DNA of 12,082 nucleotides from contig CATNEU010000016.1 of NCBI GenBank assembly GCA_950097605.1, forward strand, positions 1-12,082, in the 5' to 3' direction. Below, one piece after another: positions 1 through 5,989 of this stretch. The DNA comes from an uncultured Oscillospiraceae bacterium (GTDB lineage: Bacteria; Bacillota; Clostridia; Oscillospirales; Ruminococcaceae). Below the pieces are notes generated by a model. The model made no database searches and was not told the DNA's origin. It worked only from the letters and a program-made list of their open reading frames with translations. How positions within the stretch are numbered: the stretch's first letter is position 1; every line of letters starts with the position of its first letter. The position numbers and the translations under genes are program-made.

Positions 1-108
1 TATATTCAAATACGTGATAATCCTAATCAGGTTATTGAAAGATTAATATCTTATGAAAACACGGAAGATTCTTATTATAAAATTAGAGATTTAAAGTTGG
101 AAGAACCA
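1..108 (+). other. AT-rich partial reading frame at the window edge
   Basis: This stretch is open in frame 1 from the window edge and has 27 G or C in 108 bases (25%), against roughly 60% or more just downstream. The translation is protein-like (fragment IRDNPNQVIERLISYENTED), then turns into Arg/Gly-rich nonsense after about residue 40 and stops at 250-252. It is probably the 3' part of a gene from AT-rich DNA joined to prophage DNA. I do not recognise the family. A natural recombination joint and an assembly chimera at a contig end are both possible. Confidence 0.4.
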
Positions 109-271
109 ATCGAGCAGGCGGCGCGGAGTCGTCCTGCAAGCGCCGGCGTTGCAGGCAGCGGCCGACGACGGCGCGGTGGCTGTGGAATACACGCGGGACA
201 GCACGGTATATCTGTCCAACGAGCTTGCGCAATTGCGCAATGCAATTATTAAGATGGGGGGAACTCTATAA
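95..271 (+). pseudogene. 3' fragment of a phage structural (tail/baseplate-type) gene
   Basis: Frame 2 is open from 95 to a TAA at 269-271. The believable part starts near 119 and ends with YLSNELAQLRNAIIKMGGTL. No start codon with a ribosome binding site is visible, so only the C-terminal ~50 residues remain; the upstream part is replaced by AT-rich sequence in another frame. The stop overlaps the ATG of the next gene by one base (TAATG), as in phage tail operons. Its place just before an XkdX-like gene suggests a tail fibre or baseplate protein. That rests on context, not on a recognised domain. Confidence 0.5.
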
Positions 272-462
272 TGTTTAATCTTGCGCAATGGCTGATACAG
301 GGAATTATTGAGGGTTATGAAACCGGCGAGTTCAGCCGCCCGGCAGTGGTGACGATGTCCGCCAACTATATCGCGCGCGGCATCCTGACCGAGGCGGACG
401 CCGCCGCGATCGACGCGGCCTGCCCGCCGGTGGTGGAACAGCAGGAGGAGGGACAGGGATGA
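271..462 (+). CDS. XkdX-like small phage protein
   Basis: This 63-residue protein begins MFNLAQWLIQGIIEGYETGE and continues with a segment (VVTMSANYIARGILTEADAAAI) that resembles the short XkdX family found between tail-fibre and lysis genes of Firmicutes prophages: a hydrophobic N-terminal helix, then a small helix-turn-helix-like part ending in a G-x-(I/L)-T-x-x-(D/E) turn. The C-terminus is acidic and Gln-rich. The function of XkdX proteins is not known. The start overlaps the upstream stop by one base, and the stop overlaps the next start (ATGA), so the three genes look translationally coupled. The family call rests on size, position and pattern only. Confidence 0.55.
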   Translation: MFNLAQWLIQGIIEGYETGEFSRPAVVTMSANYIARGILTEADAAAIDAACPPVVEQQEEGQG

Positions 463-680
463 GATTTGCAGTAGCCCCCGTGGCCTTCTGGGAGGCGCAC
501 GGATTTGCCCCCCAGCACTGGCGGAAGTCGGTGGATGGCACACTCGCATTGGTGCATGAGGAGTTTGCACGCCGGCTCATCCCGGATTTGGAGGTTCGCC
601 CGGAGGTGCAGATCTACCAGTGTCCGGGCGTGGCGCTCGACGAGCTGCTGGAAAGTCCGAATTGGAATTCAGAGATATAA
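459..680 (+). CDS. small hypothetical prophage protein
   Basis: This 73-residue protein starts at an ATG overlapping the previous stop (ATGA at 459-462). There is no signal peptide and no membrane segment, so it is not a holin although it lies between the tail genes and the endolysin. It is rich in aromatic residues (FWEAHGF, NWNSEI) and has a mid-protein segment LVHEEFARRLIPDLEV that may be helical. I do not recognise the family. It is the last gene of the plus-strand prophage operon and ends right at a hairpin terminator. Coupling to its neighbours and GC-rich codon use support a real gene. Confidence 0.6.
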   Translation: MRFAVAPVAFWEAHGFAPQHWRKSVDGTLALVHEEFARRLIPDLEVRPEVQIYQCPGVALDELLESPNWNSEI

Positions 681-709
681 AAAAACGGCTGTCTTATGAC
701 AGCCGTTTT
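679..709. terminator. Bidirectional rho-independent terminator
   Basis: A perfect 12-bp stem (682-693 with 698-709) with a TTAT loop. On the plus strand only the four T in the stem follow, which would end the prophage operon. On the minus strand the stem is followed by a run of seven T (complement of 679-685), so it is the better terminator for leftward transcription, that is, for the CRISPR precursor coming from about 1067. Confidence 0.85.
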
Positions 710-798
710 GCAATGGAGGGATGCATATGGATGATCTGGTATGGTGGGAACTGTCTGCACAACTGTGTTCTCGGCCATGGCCAACTGTACTGACCTCA

Positions 799-1034
799 AT
801 CTCGATCCACGCACTCCGTACGGAGTGCGACTTCAGTTCGGCTGCTTTTTTGAGCTTGGACTGGATATTTCAATCCACGCACCCGCGTGGGGTGCGATAC
901 TCCACGCGCCGGATGCTCGTCGGAGCTTACGAATTTCAATCCACGCACTCCGCACGGAGTGCGACCTACCTAAATGGTAGAACTTACGGAAATGAACTCC
1001 CATTTCAATCCACGCACTCCGCACGGAGTGCGAC
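799..1034 (-). CRISPR. Type I-C-like CRISPR mini-array, 4 repeats and 3 spacers, no cas genes
   Basis: Repeats lie at 799-831, 867-898, 933-965 and 1002-1034, with spacers of 35, 34 and 36 bases. Read on the minus strand, a repeat starts GTCGCACTCC, has the stem arms GCACTCCG and CGGAGTGC, and ends GTGGATTGAAAT, the form known for type I-C repeats (processed by Cas5d). The two repeats nearest 1034 are identical. The one at 799-831 differs at three positions, as expected for the leader-distal end. The one at 867-898 is 32 nt with a different stem (GCACCC with GGGTGC). Direction is set by the repeat form, by the decayed distal repeat and by a promoter at 1074-1102. No cas gene is present in the window, so interference would need proteins encoded elsewhere. 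The array sits between prophage tail and endolysin genes. Confidence 0.95.
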
Positions 1035-1073
1035 AGCAAAAAGCAACAAAAGAGAGGGCTGCTTTTCAGCATA
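1035..1073 (-). promoter_or_regulatory. CRISPR leader, transcribed part
   Basis: This A-rich stretch next to the leader-proximal repeat lies between the predicted leader promoter and the first repeat. It is where new spacers would be added if the array can still acquire them. No leader motif beyond base composition can be named. Confidence 0.5.
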
Positions 1074-1102
1074 AGTAAACCATTTTTGTAGGGGTTTGTC
1101 AA
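1074..1102 (-). promoter_or_regulatory. Promoter of the CRISPR array
   Basis: On the minus strand TTGACA (complement of 1097-1102) is a perfect -35 box, followed by exactly 17 bases and TTTACT (complement of 1074-1079, 4 of 6 matches) with an extended -10 TGG just upstream. Transcription would start near 1067 and enter the first repeat at 1034. Confidence 0.7.
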
Positions 1103-1148
1103 TCCATGATACGGTTTTCATCCAGTTTTAATTGAATAGGAGGATTTC

Positions 1149-1211
1149 GTGTGTTTTTTCTGCGCGAAGCGCCTGGGATATTTCTGTGCACTTGTGGTTC
1201 GCGCTGCGTGA
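1149..1211 (+). CDS. Possible 20-residue leader peptide upstream of the endolysin
   Basis: AGGAGG at 1138-1143 is followed after five bases by GTG at 1149, opening a frame of 20 codons that ends with TGA at 1209-1211. The peptide is hydrophobic with three Cys (start MCFFCAKRLGYFC). A good ribosome binding site with correct spacing is the only positive evidence. It may be a remnant of a deleted gene such as a holin, or chance. Confidence 0.2.
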   Translation: MCFFCAKRLGYFCALVVRAA

Positions 1212-1257
1212 AAACACGCCGACGTCCAATGCAATGCATACTGAAAGGAGGGTATAG

Positions 1258-2160
1258 ATGATAATTATACAAAATCTGGTTCCGGGCAGCAAATACTCCA
1301 TCAAATGCCCGCACAGCATGACACCACAATTTGTTGTGATCCACAACACGGCCAACGATGCCAGCGCAGAGGCGGAGATTTCCTATATGATCCGTAACGA
1401 CAACGAGGTGTCGTTCCACTATGCTGTAGACGACCGGGAAGTTGTCCAGGGCATTCCGGAAAACCGGAACGGCTGGCATGCGGGCGACGGCGGCAATGGC
1501 CGGGGCAACCGCTATGGCATTGCCATCGAGATCTGTTACAGCAAGTCCGGCGGGCCGCGTTTCGATCAGGCGGAGAAAAACGCCGCCGAGCTGACCGCCG
1601 ATATCCTGCGGCGGTATGGCTGGGGAATCGAGAAAGTCACCAAACACCAGGACTACAGCGGGAAATACTGCCCGCACCGCACGTTGGACCTGGGCTGGCA
1701 GCGGTATCTCGATATGGTGTCGGCGGCTCTGGGGGCTGGCAGCGCCGCGCCTGATACCTCCGCGCCGAGCACGGCTGTATACAAGGTGGGCGACATGGTA
1801 ATCGTGACTGGGTATCCGTGCGCGACGGCGGCGGGAGAGAAGCCGGGTGCGCGGCTGGCTGCGTATCGCGGCAAAATCACCAGGGTGCATGGCAGCGGAA
1901 CGCACCGCTATCATGTGGACGCCAAAGGCTGGTGCCGCGCGGCGGACCTGCAGCCAGCGGGGAGCACGGCGGCTCCTGTCGCGCTCAAGGCAGGCGATAG
2001 GGTACGTGTGAAGCAGACGGCTACTACTTATGCGACCGGACAGACGATTCCAGCCTGGGTCAAAGGCAGGACGGACACGGTACTGCAGGCAAAAGAGGAC
2101 AGGCTATTGCTTCGGGACATATATAGCTGGGTCAAACGTGCAGATGTTGAACGGCTGTAG
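1258..2160 (+). CDS. Prophage endolysin: N-acetylmuramoyl-L-alanine amidase (Amidase_2) with SH3-like repeats
   Basis: This 300-residue enzyme would cut the bond between N-acetylmuramic acid and L-alanine in peptidoglycan to release phage. Residues ~20-155 form an Amidase_2 (PGRP/T7 lysozyme-like) domain. His29 (in VIHNTA), His130 (KHQD) and Cys138 (KYCPH) fit the zinc ligands, and Glu91 and Lys136 the catalytic positions known in phage amidases of the PlyL/XlyA type. After an Ala/Ser/Pro linker (~156-172) come two SH3-like wall-binding repeats: ~173-232, starting YKVGDMV, and ~242-300, starting LKAGDRV and ending in a LLLRDIYSWV strand pair. There is no signal peptide, as expected for holin-dependent export, yet no holin is seen in the window. 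The ATG follows a GGAGGG site. All catalytic residues are present, so the enzyme may work even if the prophage is defective. Confidence 0.93.
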   Translation: MIIIQNLVPGSKYSIKCPHSMTPQFVVIHNTANDASAEAEISYMIRNDNEVSFHYAVDDREVVQGIPENRNGWHAGDGGNGRGNRYGIAIEICYSKSGGPRFDQAEKNAAELTADILRRYGWGIEKVTKHQDYSGKYCPHRTLDLGWQRYLDMVSAALGAGSAAPDTSAPSTAVYKVGDMVIVTGYPCATAAGEKPGARLAAYRGKITRVHGSGTHRYHVDAKGWCRAADLQPAGSTAAPVALKAGDRVRVKQTATTYATGQTIPAWVKGRTDTVLQAKEDRLLLRDIYSWVKRADVERL

Positions 2161-2173
2161 TACATAGCGCACG

Positions 2174-2215
2174 AAAAGCGGCCGGTATCCAAAGTGGATG
2201 CCGGCCGCTTTTTTT
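2174..2215 (+). terminator. Strong rho-independent terminator after the endolysin
   Basis: A long GC-rich stem (arms GCGGCCGG and CCGGCCGC, extended inward by TATCC with GGATG including one G-T pair) around an AAAGT loop, followed by seven T. It separates the prophage remnant from the kptA operon. Confidence 0.92.
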
Positions 2216-2229
2216 ATGTTCCGGTGCAA

Positions 2230-2258
2230 TTGTGCAGTGGGGCGGGGTGTGGTATACT
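2230..2258 (+). promoter_or_regulatory. Promoter of the kptA operon
   Basis: TTGTGC (2230-2235), a 17-base spacer, and TATACT (2253-2258) preceded by TGG as an extended -10. An in-frame ATG at 2232 lies inside this promoter, so translation must start further down, at the GTG at 2292. Confidence 0.75.
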
Positions 2259-2291
2259 CATAGCAAAAGAGTCGGAATGGGAGGGATCTGT

Positions 2292-2876
2292 GTGGAACAG
2301 TCCAGATCGGATATCGAGTTGGGACGGTTTTTAAGTCTCGTGCTGCGGCACAAGCCCGAGGCCGCGGGGATCTCGCTGGATGCAAACGGCTGGGCGGACG
2401 TGGAGCGGCTGCTGGAGGGCGTGCGCTGCACCGGACGGCGGATCGACCTGGAAACGCTCGAGCGCATCGTGCGCGAGAACAACAAAAACCGGTACAGCTT
2501 TGACGAGACGCATCAAAAAATCCGCGCCAACCAGGGACACTCGATTGCGGTTGACCTTGGGCTGCAGCCGGTGCCGCCGCCCCCCATTCTCTATCATGGA
2601 ACGGCGCGGCGCTTTGTGGAAAGCATCCGCGAAAAGGGCGTTACCCGGCAGTCCAGACAGTATGTGCATTTATCCGCGGACGTTGAAACGGCGTTGCAGG
2701 TTGGCCGACGGCATGGTCTGCCTGCGGCGCTGCCCATCGACGCGGCCGCTATGGCGCGGGACGGCTGCCGGTTCTACAGGGCCCAGAATGGGGTCTGGCT
2801 CACCGAGGAAGTGCCGTGGCGGTATGTGATGGCGGACGGCATCGTATATGGAACCGGCGGAGATACAAAAGTGTAA
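2292..2876 (+). CDS. kptA: RNA 2'-phosphotransferase (Tpt1/KptA family)
   Basis: The family moves the 2'-phosphate left at an RNA splice or ligation joint to NAD+, giving ADP-ribose 1'',2''-cyclic phosphate. Its bacterial role is unclear; RNA repair is the usual idea. From the GTG the protein has 194 residues. The N-terminal RNA-binding winged-helix part (~10-85) carries FLSLVLRHKP, with Arg19-His20 as the first catalytic pair, then NKNRYSF (Arg67) and IRANQGHS. The C-terminal NAD-binding lobe has YHGTARRF (~101), HLSAD (~126) and VGRRHG with the last catalytic Arg (139 or 140). All four Arg-His-Arg-Arg elements appear present. The GTG is chosen because GGGAGG lies 7-8 bases upstream and the promoter ends at 2258. 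It is first in an operon with a HhH protein and yaaA. Confidence 0.93.
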   Translation: MEQSRSDIELGRFLSLVLRHKPEAAGISLDANGWADVERLLEGVRCTGRRIDLETLERIVRENNKNRYSFDETHQKIRANQGHSIAVDLGLQPVPPPPILYHGTARRFVESIREKGVTRQSRQYVHLSADVETALQVGRRHGLPAALPIDAAAMARDGCRFYRAQNGVWLTEEVPWRYVMADGIVYGTGGDTKV

Positions 2877-2893
2877 GGAAGGAGGCGAGTCTG

Positions 2894-3148
2894 ATGAAAA
2901 CCGAACTGCGCAAAATTCCCGGCGTTGGCAAGGCGACCGAGGCGGATTTGATCCGGCTGGGCTATCCGACAATCGCTTCGCTGCGCGGCGCGGACCCTGA
3001 GGAGATCTACCGGCGCGATTGCGAGCAGCAGGGTGTGCAGATCGACCGCTGCCAGCTCTATGTGTATCGCTGCGCGGTCTATTTTGCCGAAACCGAGCAT
3101 CCGGACCCGGAAAAATGCAAGTGGTGGTACTGGAAGGACCCCCAATAG
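2894..3148 (+). CDS. Cdd1-type helix-hairpin-helix protein
   Basis: This 84-residue protein has an N-terminal helix-hairpin-helix (LRKIPGVGKATEADLIRLGY, ~5-24), a fold that binds DNA backbone without sequence preference, followed by LRGADPEEIYRRDCEQQG and a conserved tail (LYVYRCAVYFA, then KWWYWKDP). This matches the pathogenicity-locus/Cdd1 family first named next to the C. difficile toxin locus; the biochemical role is unknown. The ATG at 2894 follows a GGAGGC site; a longer frame from 2816 overlaps kptA and has no ribosome binding site. It lies 17 bases after kptA and 15 before yaaA, so one transcript is likely. Confidence 0.9.
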   Translation: MKTELRKIPGVGKATEADLIRLGYPTIASLRGADPEEIYRRDCEQQGVQIDRCQLYVYRCAVYFAETEHPDPEKCKWWYWKDPQ

Positions 3149-3163
3149 AGAGGAGGTGGCGGG

Positions 3164-3904
3164 TTGCTGGCCTTTTTGTCGCCCGCGAAAAACATGCGCT
3201 GTATCGCCCGGCCCGGGATTCCTGTCGGCGCGCCGCGCTTTGCCGCGGAAACAGCGCGGCTTGCCGGCGTGTTGCAGGGCTATGCCGCCTGGGAGCTGGA
3301 GAGCCTGTTGCAGCTAAATCCCGGGCTGGCGCTGCGCGCCTTCGCGGATTTTCAGGACTTTGACCCGGACCTGCCCGGCACGCCCGCGCTGACCAGCTAT
3401 TTTGGCTTGGCGTATACCCATCTGGGCGCGCAGGACTTCGACGCGGCGGACATGGCGTTCGCAGACCGGAGACTGCGGATTCTCAGCGCGCTGTATGGGT
3501 CGTTGCGCCCGTCCGACGGCATCCAGCCGTACCGCCTCGAGCTGCAAAGCAGGCTGAAAATCGACGGAAAAAACCTCTATGCCTTTTGGGGCGACAAGCT
3601 CTATCAGGATTTGTTCAGCAGCCGGGAGCCGGTGGTCAATCTCGCGTCGAACGAGTACGCGAAGGCCGTCACGCCCTATCTGCGCGCGCGGGACCGGCTG
3701 ATTTCCTGCACCTTTTTAACACCCAAGCGCGGCAGGCTGGTCACGCTGGCGACCGCCGCCAAGATGGCCCGCGGACAAATGGCGCGGTTTATCGTGCAAA
3801 ACCGCGTGGAGGAGCCCGCAGCGCTGCGGCAGTTCGAGGGCGCGGGCTTTGTCTTTTCCCGTTCGCTTTCGTCGGGCGACCGGTATGTGTATGTACAGGA
3901 ATAA
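3164..3904 (+). CDS. yaaA: Peroxide stress protein YaaA
   Basis: This 246-residue protein is close to the ~258 of E. coli YaaA. In E. coli YaaA lowers free iron during peroxide stress and limits DNA damage; the family is also reported to bind unusual DNA structures. Visible motifs are LSPAKNMR at the N-terminus, LTSYFGLAYTHLGA near 75, SALYGSLRPSDGIQPYRLE near 110, VVNLASNEYAKAV near 157 and CTFLTP...AAKMARGQMARFI near 180-205. The start is a TTG, with AGGAGG seven bases upstream at 3151-3156; no closer ATG exists. It is the last gene of the kptA operon, converging on the SLOG gene with six bases between the stops and no clear terminator. Confidence 0.94.
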   Translation: MLAFLSPAKNMRCIARPGIPVGAPRFAAETARLAGVLQGYAAWELESLLQLNPGLALRAFADFQDFDPDLPGTPALTSYFGLAYTHLGAQDFDAADMAFADRRLRILSALYGSLRPSDGIQPYRLELQSRLKIDGKNLYAFWGDKLYQDLFSSREPVVNLASNEYAKAVTPYLRARDRLISCTFLTPKRGRLVTLATAAKMARGQMARFIVQNRVEEPAALRQFEGAGFVFSRSLSSGDRYVYVQE

Positions 3905-3910
3905 CAGCGG

Positions 3911-4393
3911 TCAAAACGGCGGCTGCCCGGCCAGCCGGATGATCTGCAACCCGCATCTGGCGGCATAGTCTACGGTGTAGGCTGTGCCGCCTTTTTGCTG
4001 GGTTTGCCAGCAGATGCAAAAGCCGCTGTCTTCGACCATGCGGCGGTTGCGCAGGTGCATGCAGCCGGGCCGGTAATGATCGGAGAGAAACCGGATCATA
4101 TTGGTTTGACGGAGGATCGAATGGTAGAGGGCGCGGCTTTCCGTGCTCCAAAAGCGGTCCGGTTCGGGACAGGGTAGGTAGAGCGCAAGCGTAAGCTCCG
4201 GCAGCGCCTTGCGGCATTCCAGAACTGCCAGCGCCGCGAGCGTGTCGAACCCCAGTGCGCCGCCCGCGATGAAATGGGTGACGCCCCGGTCCACGAGTCC
4301 GTAAATTTCAGTTTTCAGTTTATGCGAGATGCCGGACAGCATATCCGGCGGCAACTGCCGGTGCCCGGTGAAGCAGCAGGTTTGGTTTTTCAT
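3911..4393 (-). CDS. SLOG family protein (YpsA/DUF1273-like)
   Basis: This 160-residue cytosolic protein has a Rossmann-like SLOG fold, a family thought to bind nucleotides or nucleotide-derived signals. Key parts are CCFTGHR (~6-12), the glycine-rich GGALGFDTLAAL (~44-55), LYLPCPEPDRFW (~73) and a C-terminal segment with GTAYTVDYAARCGLQIIRLAG. B. subtilis YpsA affects cell division, and other SLOG proteins act in stress or conflict systems; which applies here is unknown. GGAGGCA lies upstream of the ATG on the minus strand. It is divergent from two XRE regulators, and a minus-strand extended -10 (TATAAT, complement of 4426-4431) lies within TATCAC/GTGATA half-sites, so control by those regulators is likely. 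Confidence 0.85.
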   Translation of the reverse strand: MKNQTCCFTGHRQLPPDMLSGISHKLKTEIYGLVDRGVTHFIAGGALGFDTLAALAVLECRKALPELTLALYLPCPEPDRFWSTESRALYHSILRQTNMIRFLSDHYRPGCMHLRNRRMVEDSGFCICWQTQQKGGTAYTVDYAARCGLQIIRLAGQPPF

Positions 4394-4416
4394 GTAAATT
4401 GCCTCCTTGTTTACGA

Positions 4417-4480
4417 TATATCACTATTATATCACATGATTAGTGATAAATCACTGATCAGAGCTTCAGTAGTGACATAT
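4417..4480. promoter_or_regulatory. Divergent promoter/operator region with repeated half-sites
   Basis: TATATCAC occurs at 4417-4424 and again at 4428-4435, 11 bases apart. TATCACTA at 4419-4426 faces TAGTGATA at 4441-4448. AGTGAT-AA-ATCACT at 4442-4455 is a perfect 14-bp palindrome, and a weaker AGTGACATATCA lies at 4471-4482. The leftward promoter has TGATATAAT (complement of 4426-4434). A possible rightward -10 is TAAAAT at 4483-4488, with no clear -35. The spacing suggests several repressor dimers on one face of the helix. Confidence 0.65.
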
Positions 4481-4514
4481 CATAAAATGAATGATGTCAT
4501 TGAGGAGGCATGAA

Positions 4515-4757
4515 ATGAACACAAGAGAGGCGGTTGCCAACCGAATCCTGGAGCTTTGCAGGGAACGAACGCTAACACCGAACGGGATCAGCACCTTATC
4601 CGCCGTCCCACAGGCCACTGTAAAGAGCATTTTGAATGGAGAAAGCCAGAATCCCGGTATCGTAACGATCAAAAAACTATGTGATGGTTTGGAGATTACA
4701 CTAGGGGAGTTTTTCAGCACGCCGGAGTTTGACGCATTGGAACAGGAGATCAAGTGA
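4515..4757 (+). CDS. XRE-family HTH regulator, first of a tandem pair
   Basis: This 80-residue protein is almost only a Cro/CI-type helix-turn-helix domain. ANRILELCRERTL is helix 1, ISTLSAVPQATVKSIL is the HTH with recognition helix, then NPGIVTIKKLCDGLEITLGEFF, and a short acidic tail (FDALEQEIK). It should bind DNA as a small dimer without a ligand domain. GAGGAGGC at 4502-4509 fixes the ATG at 4515; the frame upstream from 4491 includes the ribosome binding site and is not translated. It ends in TGATG, coupled to its paralogue. The inverted repeats upstream are its probable operator. Confidence 0.9.
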   Translation: MNTREAVANRILELCRERTLTPNGISTLSAVPQATVKSILNGESQNPGIVTIKKLCDGLEITLGEFFSTPEFDALEQEIK

Positions 4758-5005
4758 TGTGCATGTGTACAAGAGAGGCGGTTGCCAACCGCATCCTACA
4801 GCTTTGTGAAACAAAGGGGCTGGCTATAAATGCGCTTGCCAATATAGCGGGTATTCCGCCAATGACGGTGTACAGTATACTGAATGCAAAAAGTGAAAAC
4901 CCCGGTATTGTAACGATCAAAAAGCTTTGTGACGGGCTGGATATTGGTCTTCGAGATTTTTTTGACAGTCCACTATTCGACGCGCTGGAGCAGGAGATTC
5001 GATAA
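4757..5005 (+). CDS. XRE-family HTH regulator, second of a tandem pair
   Basis: This 82-residue paralogue of the preceding gene shares TREAVANRIL, the block NPGIVTIKKLCDGL, and the FDALEQEI end almost unchanged. The recognition-helix region differs (ALANIAGIPPMTVYSIL against STLSAVPQATVKSIL), so the two may read different operators or form heterodimers. The ATG overlaps the previous stop by one base. A second ATG at 4763 lines up with the paralogue's start, but its distance to GGAG (4744-4747) is less good. Tandem duplication followed by divergence of the DNA-reading helix is the simplest explanation. Confidence 0.88.
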   Translation: MCMCTREAVANRILQLCETKGLAINALANIAGIPPMTVYSILNAKSENPGIVTIKKLCDGLDIGLRDFFDSPLFDALEQEIR

Positions 5006-5028
5006 AACCCGTAGAGAGGAGGGACCCC

Positions 5029-5946
5029 ATGCAGATTGGACGGCTGTTTGAGATCGTATATCTGCTGATGGAGCGCGGAAGCGTCACAGCGGGCGAGCTC
5101 GCGAAGCGCTTCGAGGTGTCGCCGCGCACGATCTACCGCGATATCGACACACTGTCGGGCGCGGGTATCCCGGTGTATGCCGTCAAGGGCAAGGGCGGGG
5201 GCATCCGGTTGCTGTCCGATTTTGTGCTGGATAAGTCCCTGCTGTCGGAGGCCGAGCAGAATGAAATCCTGTTCGCACTGCAATCCCTGCGCGCTACCAG
5301 CCCGGACGCGGACACGCAGGTGCTCTCCCGGCTGCACGCGCTGTTTCAGAAGACCGGGCCGGACTGGATCGACGTGGACCTCTCCCACTGGGGCAGCGGC
5401 CCCGACGAACGCGAGAAGTTCCGCGTGCTCAAAACCGGCATCCTGGACCGGCGAAGGGTGCGGTTTACCTACTACAGCGCCTATGGCCAGTGCACCGCAA
5501 GACAGGTGGAGCCGGTCAAGCTCTGTTTCAAGGGGCGCGCCTGGTATCTGCAAGCCTGGTGCCCCGAAAAAAAGGATTGGCGCACCTTCAAGCTCATGCG
5601 GATGGAAGCCCCTTCTCTTACCGACGAGACCTTTGCGGAGCATGCGGAAGCCCCGCCGGAGATCGACGGCGCGCCGCCCGACCCGCGCAGGCTGGTGCAG
5701 CTCTCGCTGCGGTTTTCCCTGCGCGCGGCCTACCGGGTGTTTGAGGAGTTCGCACGGGAACAGATCACCGCGCGGGAGGACGCGTTGTTTGTAGACGTCT
5801 GGTATTGCGAAGACGAGTGGGTCTACGGATTCCTGCTCTCATTCGGGCCGGAGGTGGAGGTGCTCTCGCCGCCGCATGTGCGGCGCATTCTGCACGAGCG
5901 CGCGCAGGGAATCGCGCGGCAGTATGAGGCGGACGATGGCTGCTAA
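5029..5946 (+). CDS. WYL-domain transcriptional regulator (HTH_11-WYL-WCX)
   Basis: This 305-residue protein has an N-terminal winged helix (LLMERGSVTAGELAKRF, then VSPRTIYRDIDTL, ~12-43), a wing with GKGGGIRLL (~54), a WYL domain (~135-205) with the WYL residues at 172-174 (GRAWYLQAW), and a C-terminal WCX-type region to ~300. WYL regulators sense nucleic-acid or small ligands and control DNA-damage or defence genes in several bacteria (PafBC, DriD). The length is normal. AGAGGAGG ends about six bases before the ATG. It lies 23 bases after the second XRE gene and upstream of a GyrI-like and a glycosylase gene, its likely targets, although a separate promoter may lie before those. Confidence 0.93.
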   Translation: MQIGRLFEIVYLLMERGSVTAGELAKRFEVSPRTIYRDIDTLSGAGIPVYAVKGKGGGIRLLSDFVLDKSLLSEAEQNEILFALQSLRATSPDADTQVLSRLHALFQKTGPDWIDVDLSHWGSGPDEREKFRVLKTGILDRRRVRFTYYSAYGQCTARQVEPVKLCFKGRAWYLQAWCPEKKDWRTFKLMRMEAPSLTDETFAEHAEAPPEIDGAPPDPRRLVQLSLRFSLRAAYRVFEEFAREQITAREDALFVDVWYCEDEWVYGFLLSFGPEVEVLSPPHVRRILHERAQGIARQYEADDGC

Positions 5947-5989
5947 TTTTTATCATTTATAATATGACACACAGTTGGCGCATTTGGTG

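Noticed and set aside
134..154. Near-palindrome CTGCAA...TTGCAG in the first phage gene fragment
   Set aside because: It lies inside coding sequence as two Leu-Gln codon pairs and is broken by one base; codon bias explains it.
721..1102. Open frames on both strands across the CRISPR region (for example 721-1074 plus, 833-1102 minus)
   Set aside because: They are made of translated CRISPR repeats, lack ribosome binding sites, and have no protein-like pattern outside the repeats.
1099..1914. Long minus-strand frame opposite the endolysin
   Set aside because: It is the shadow of a clear amidase gene; the translation is Arg/Ala/Pro-rich and has no ribosome binding site.
2232..2291. N-terminal extension of KptA from the ATG at 2232
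   Set aside because: The ATG lies within the promoter, and the extension matches nothing in the family; the GTG at 2292 has a ribosome binding site.
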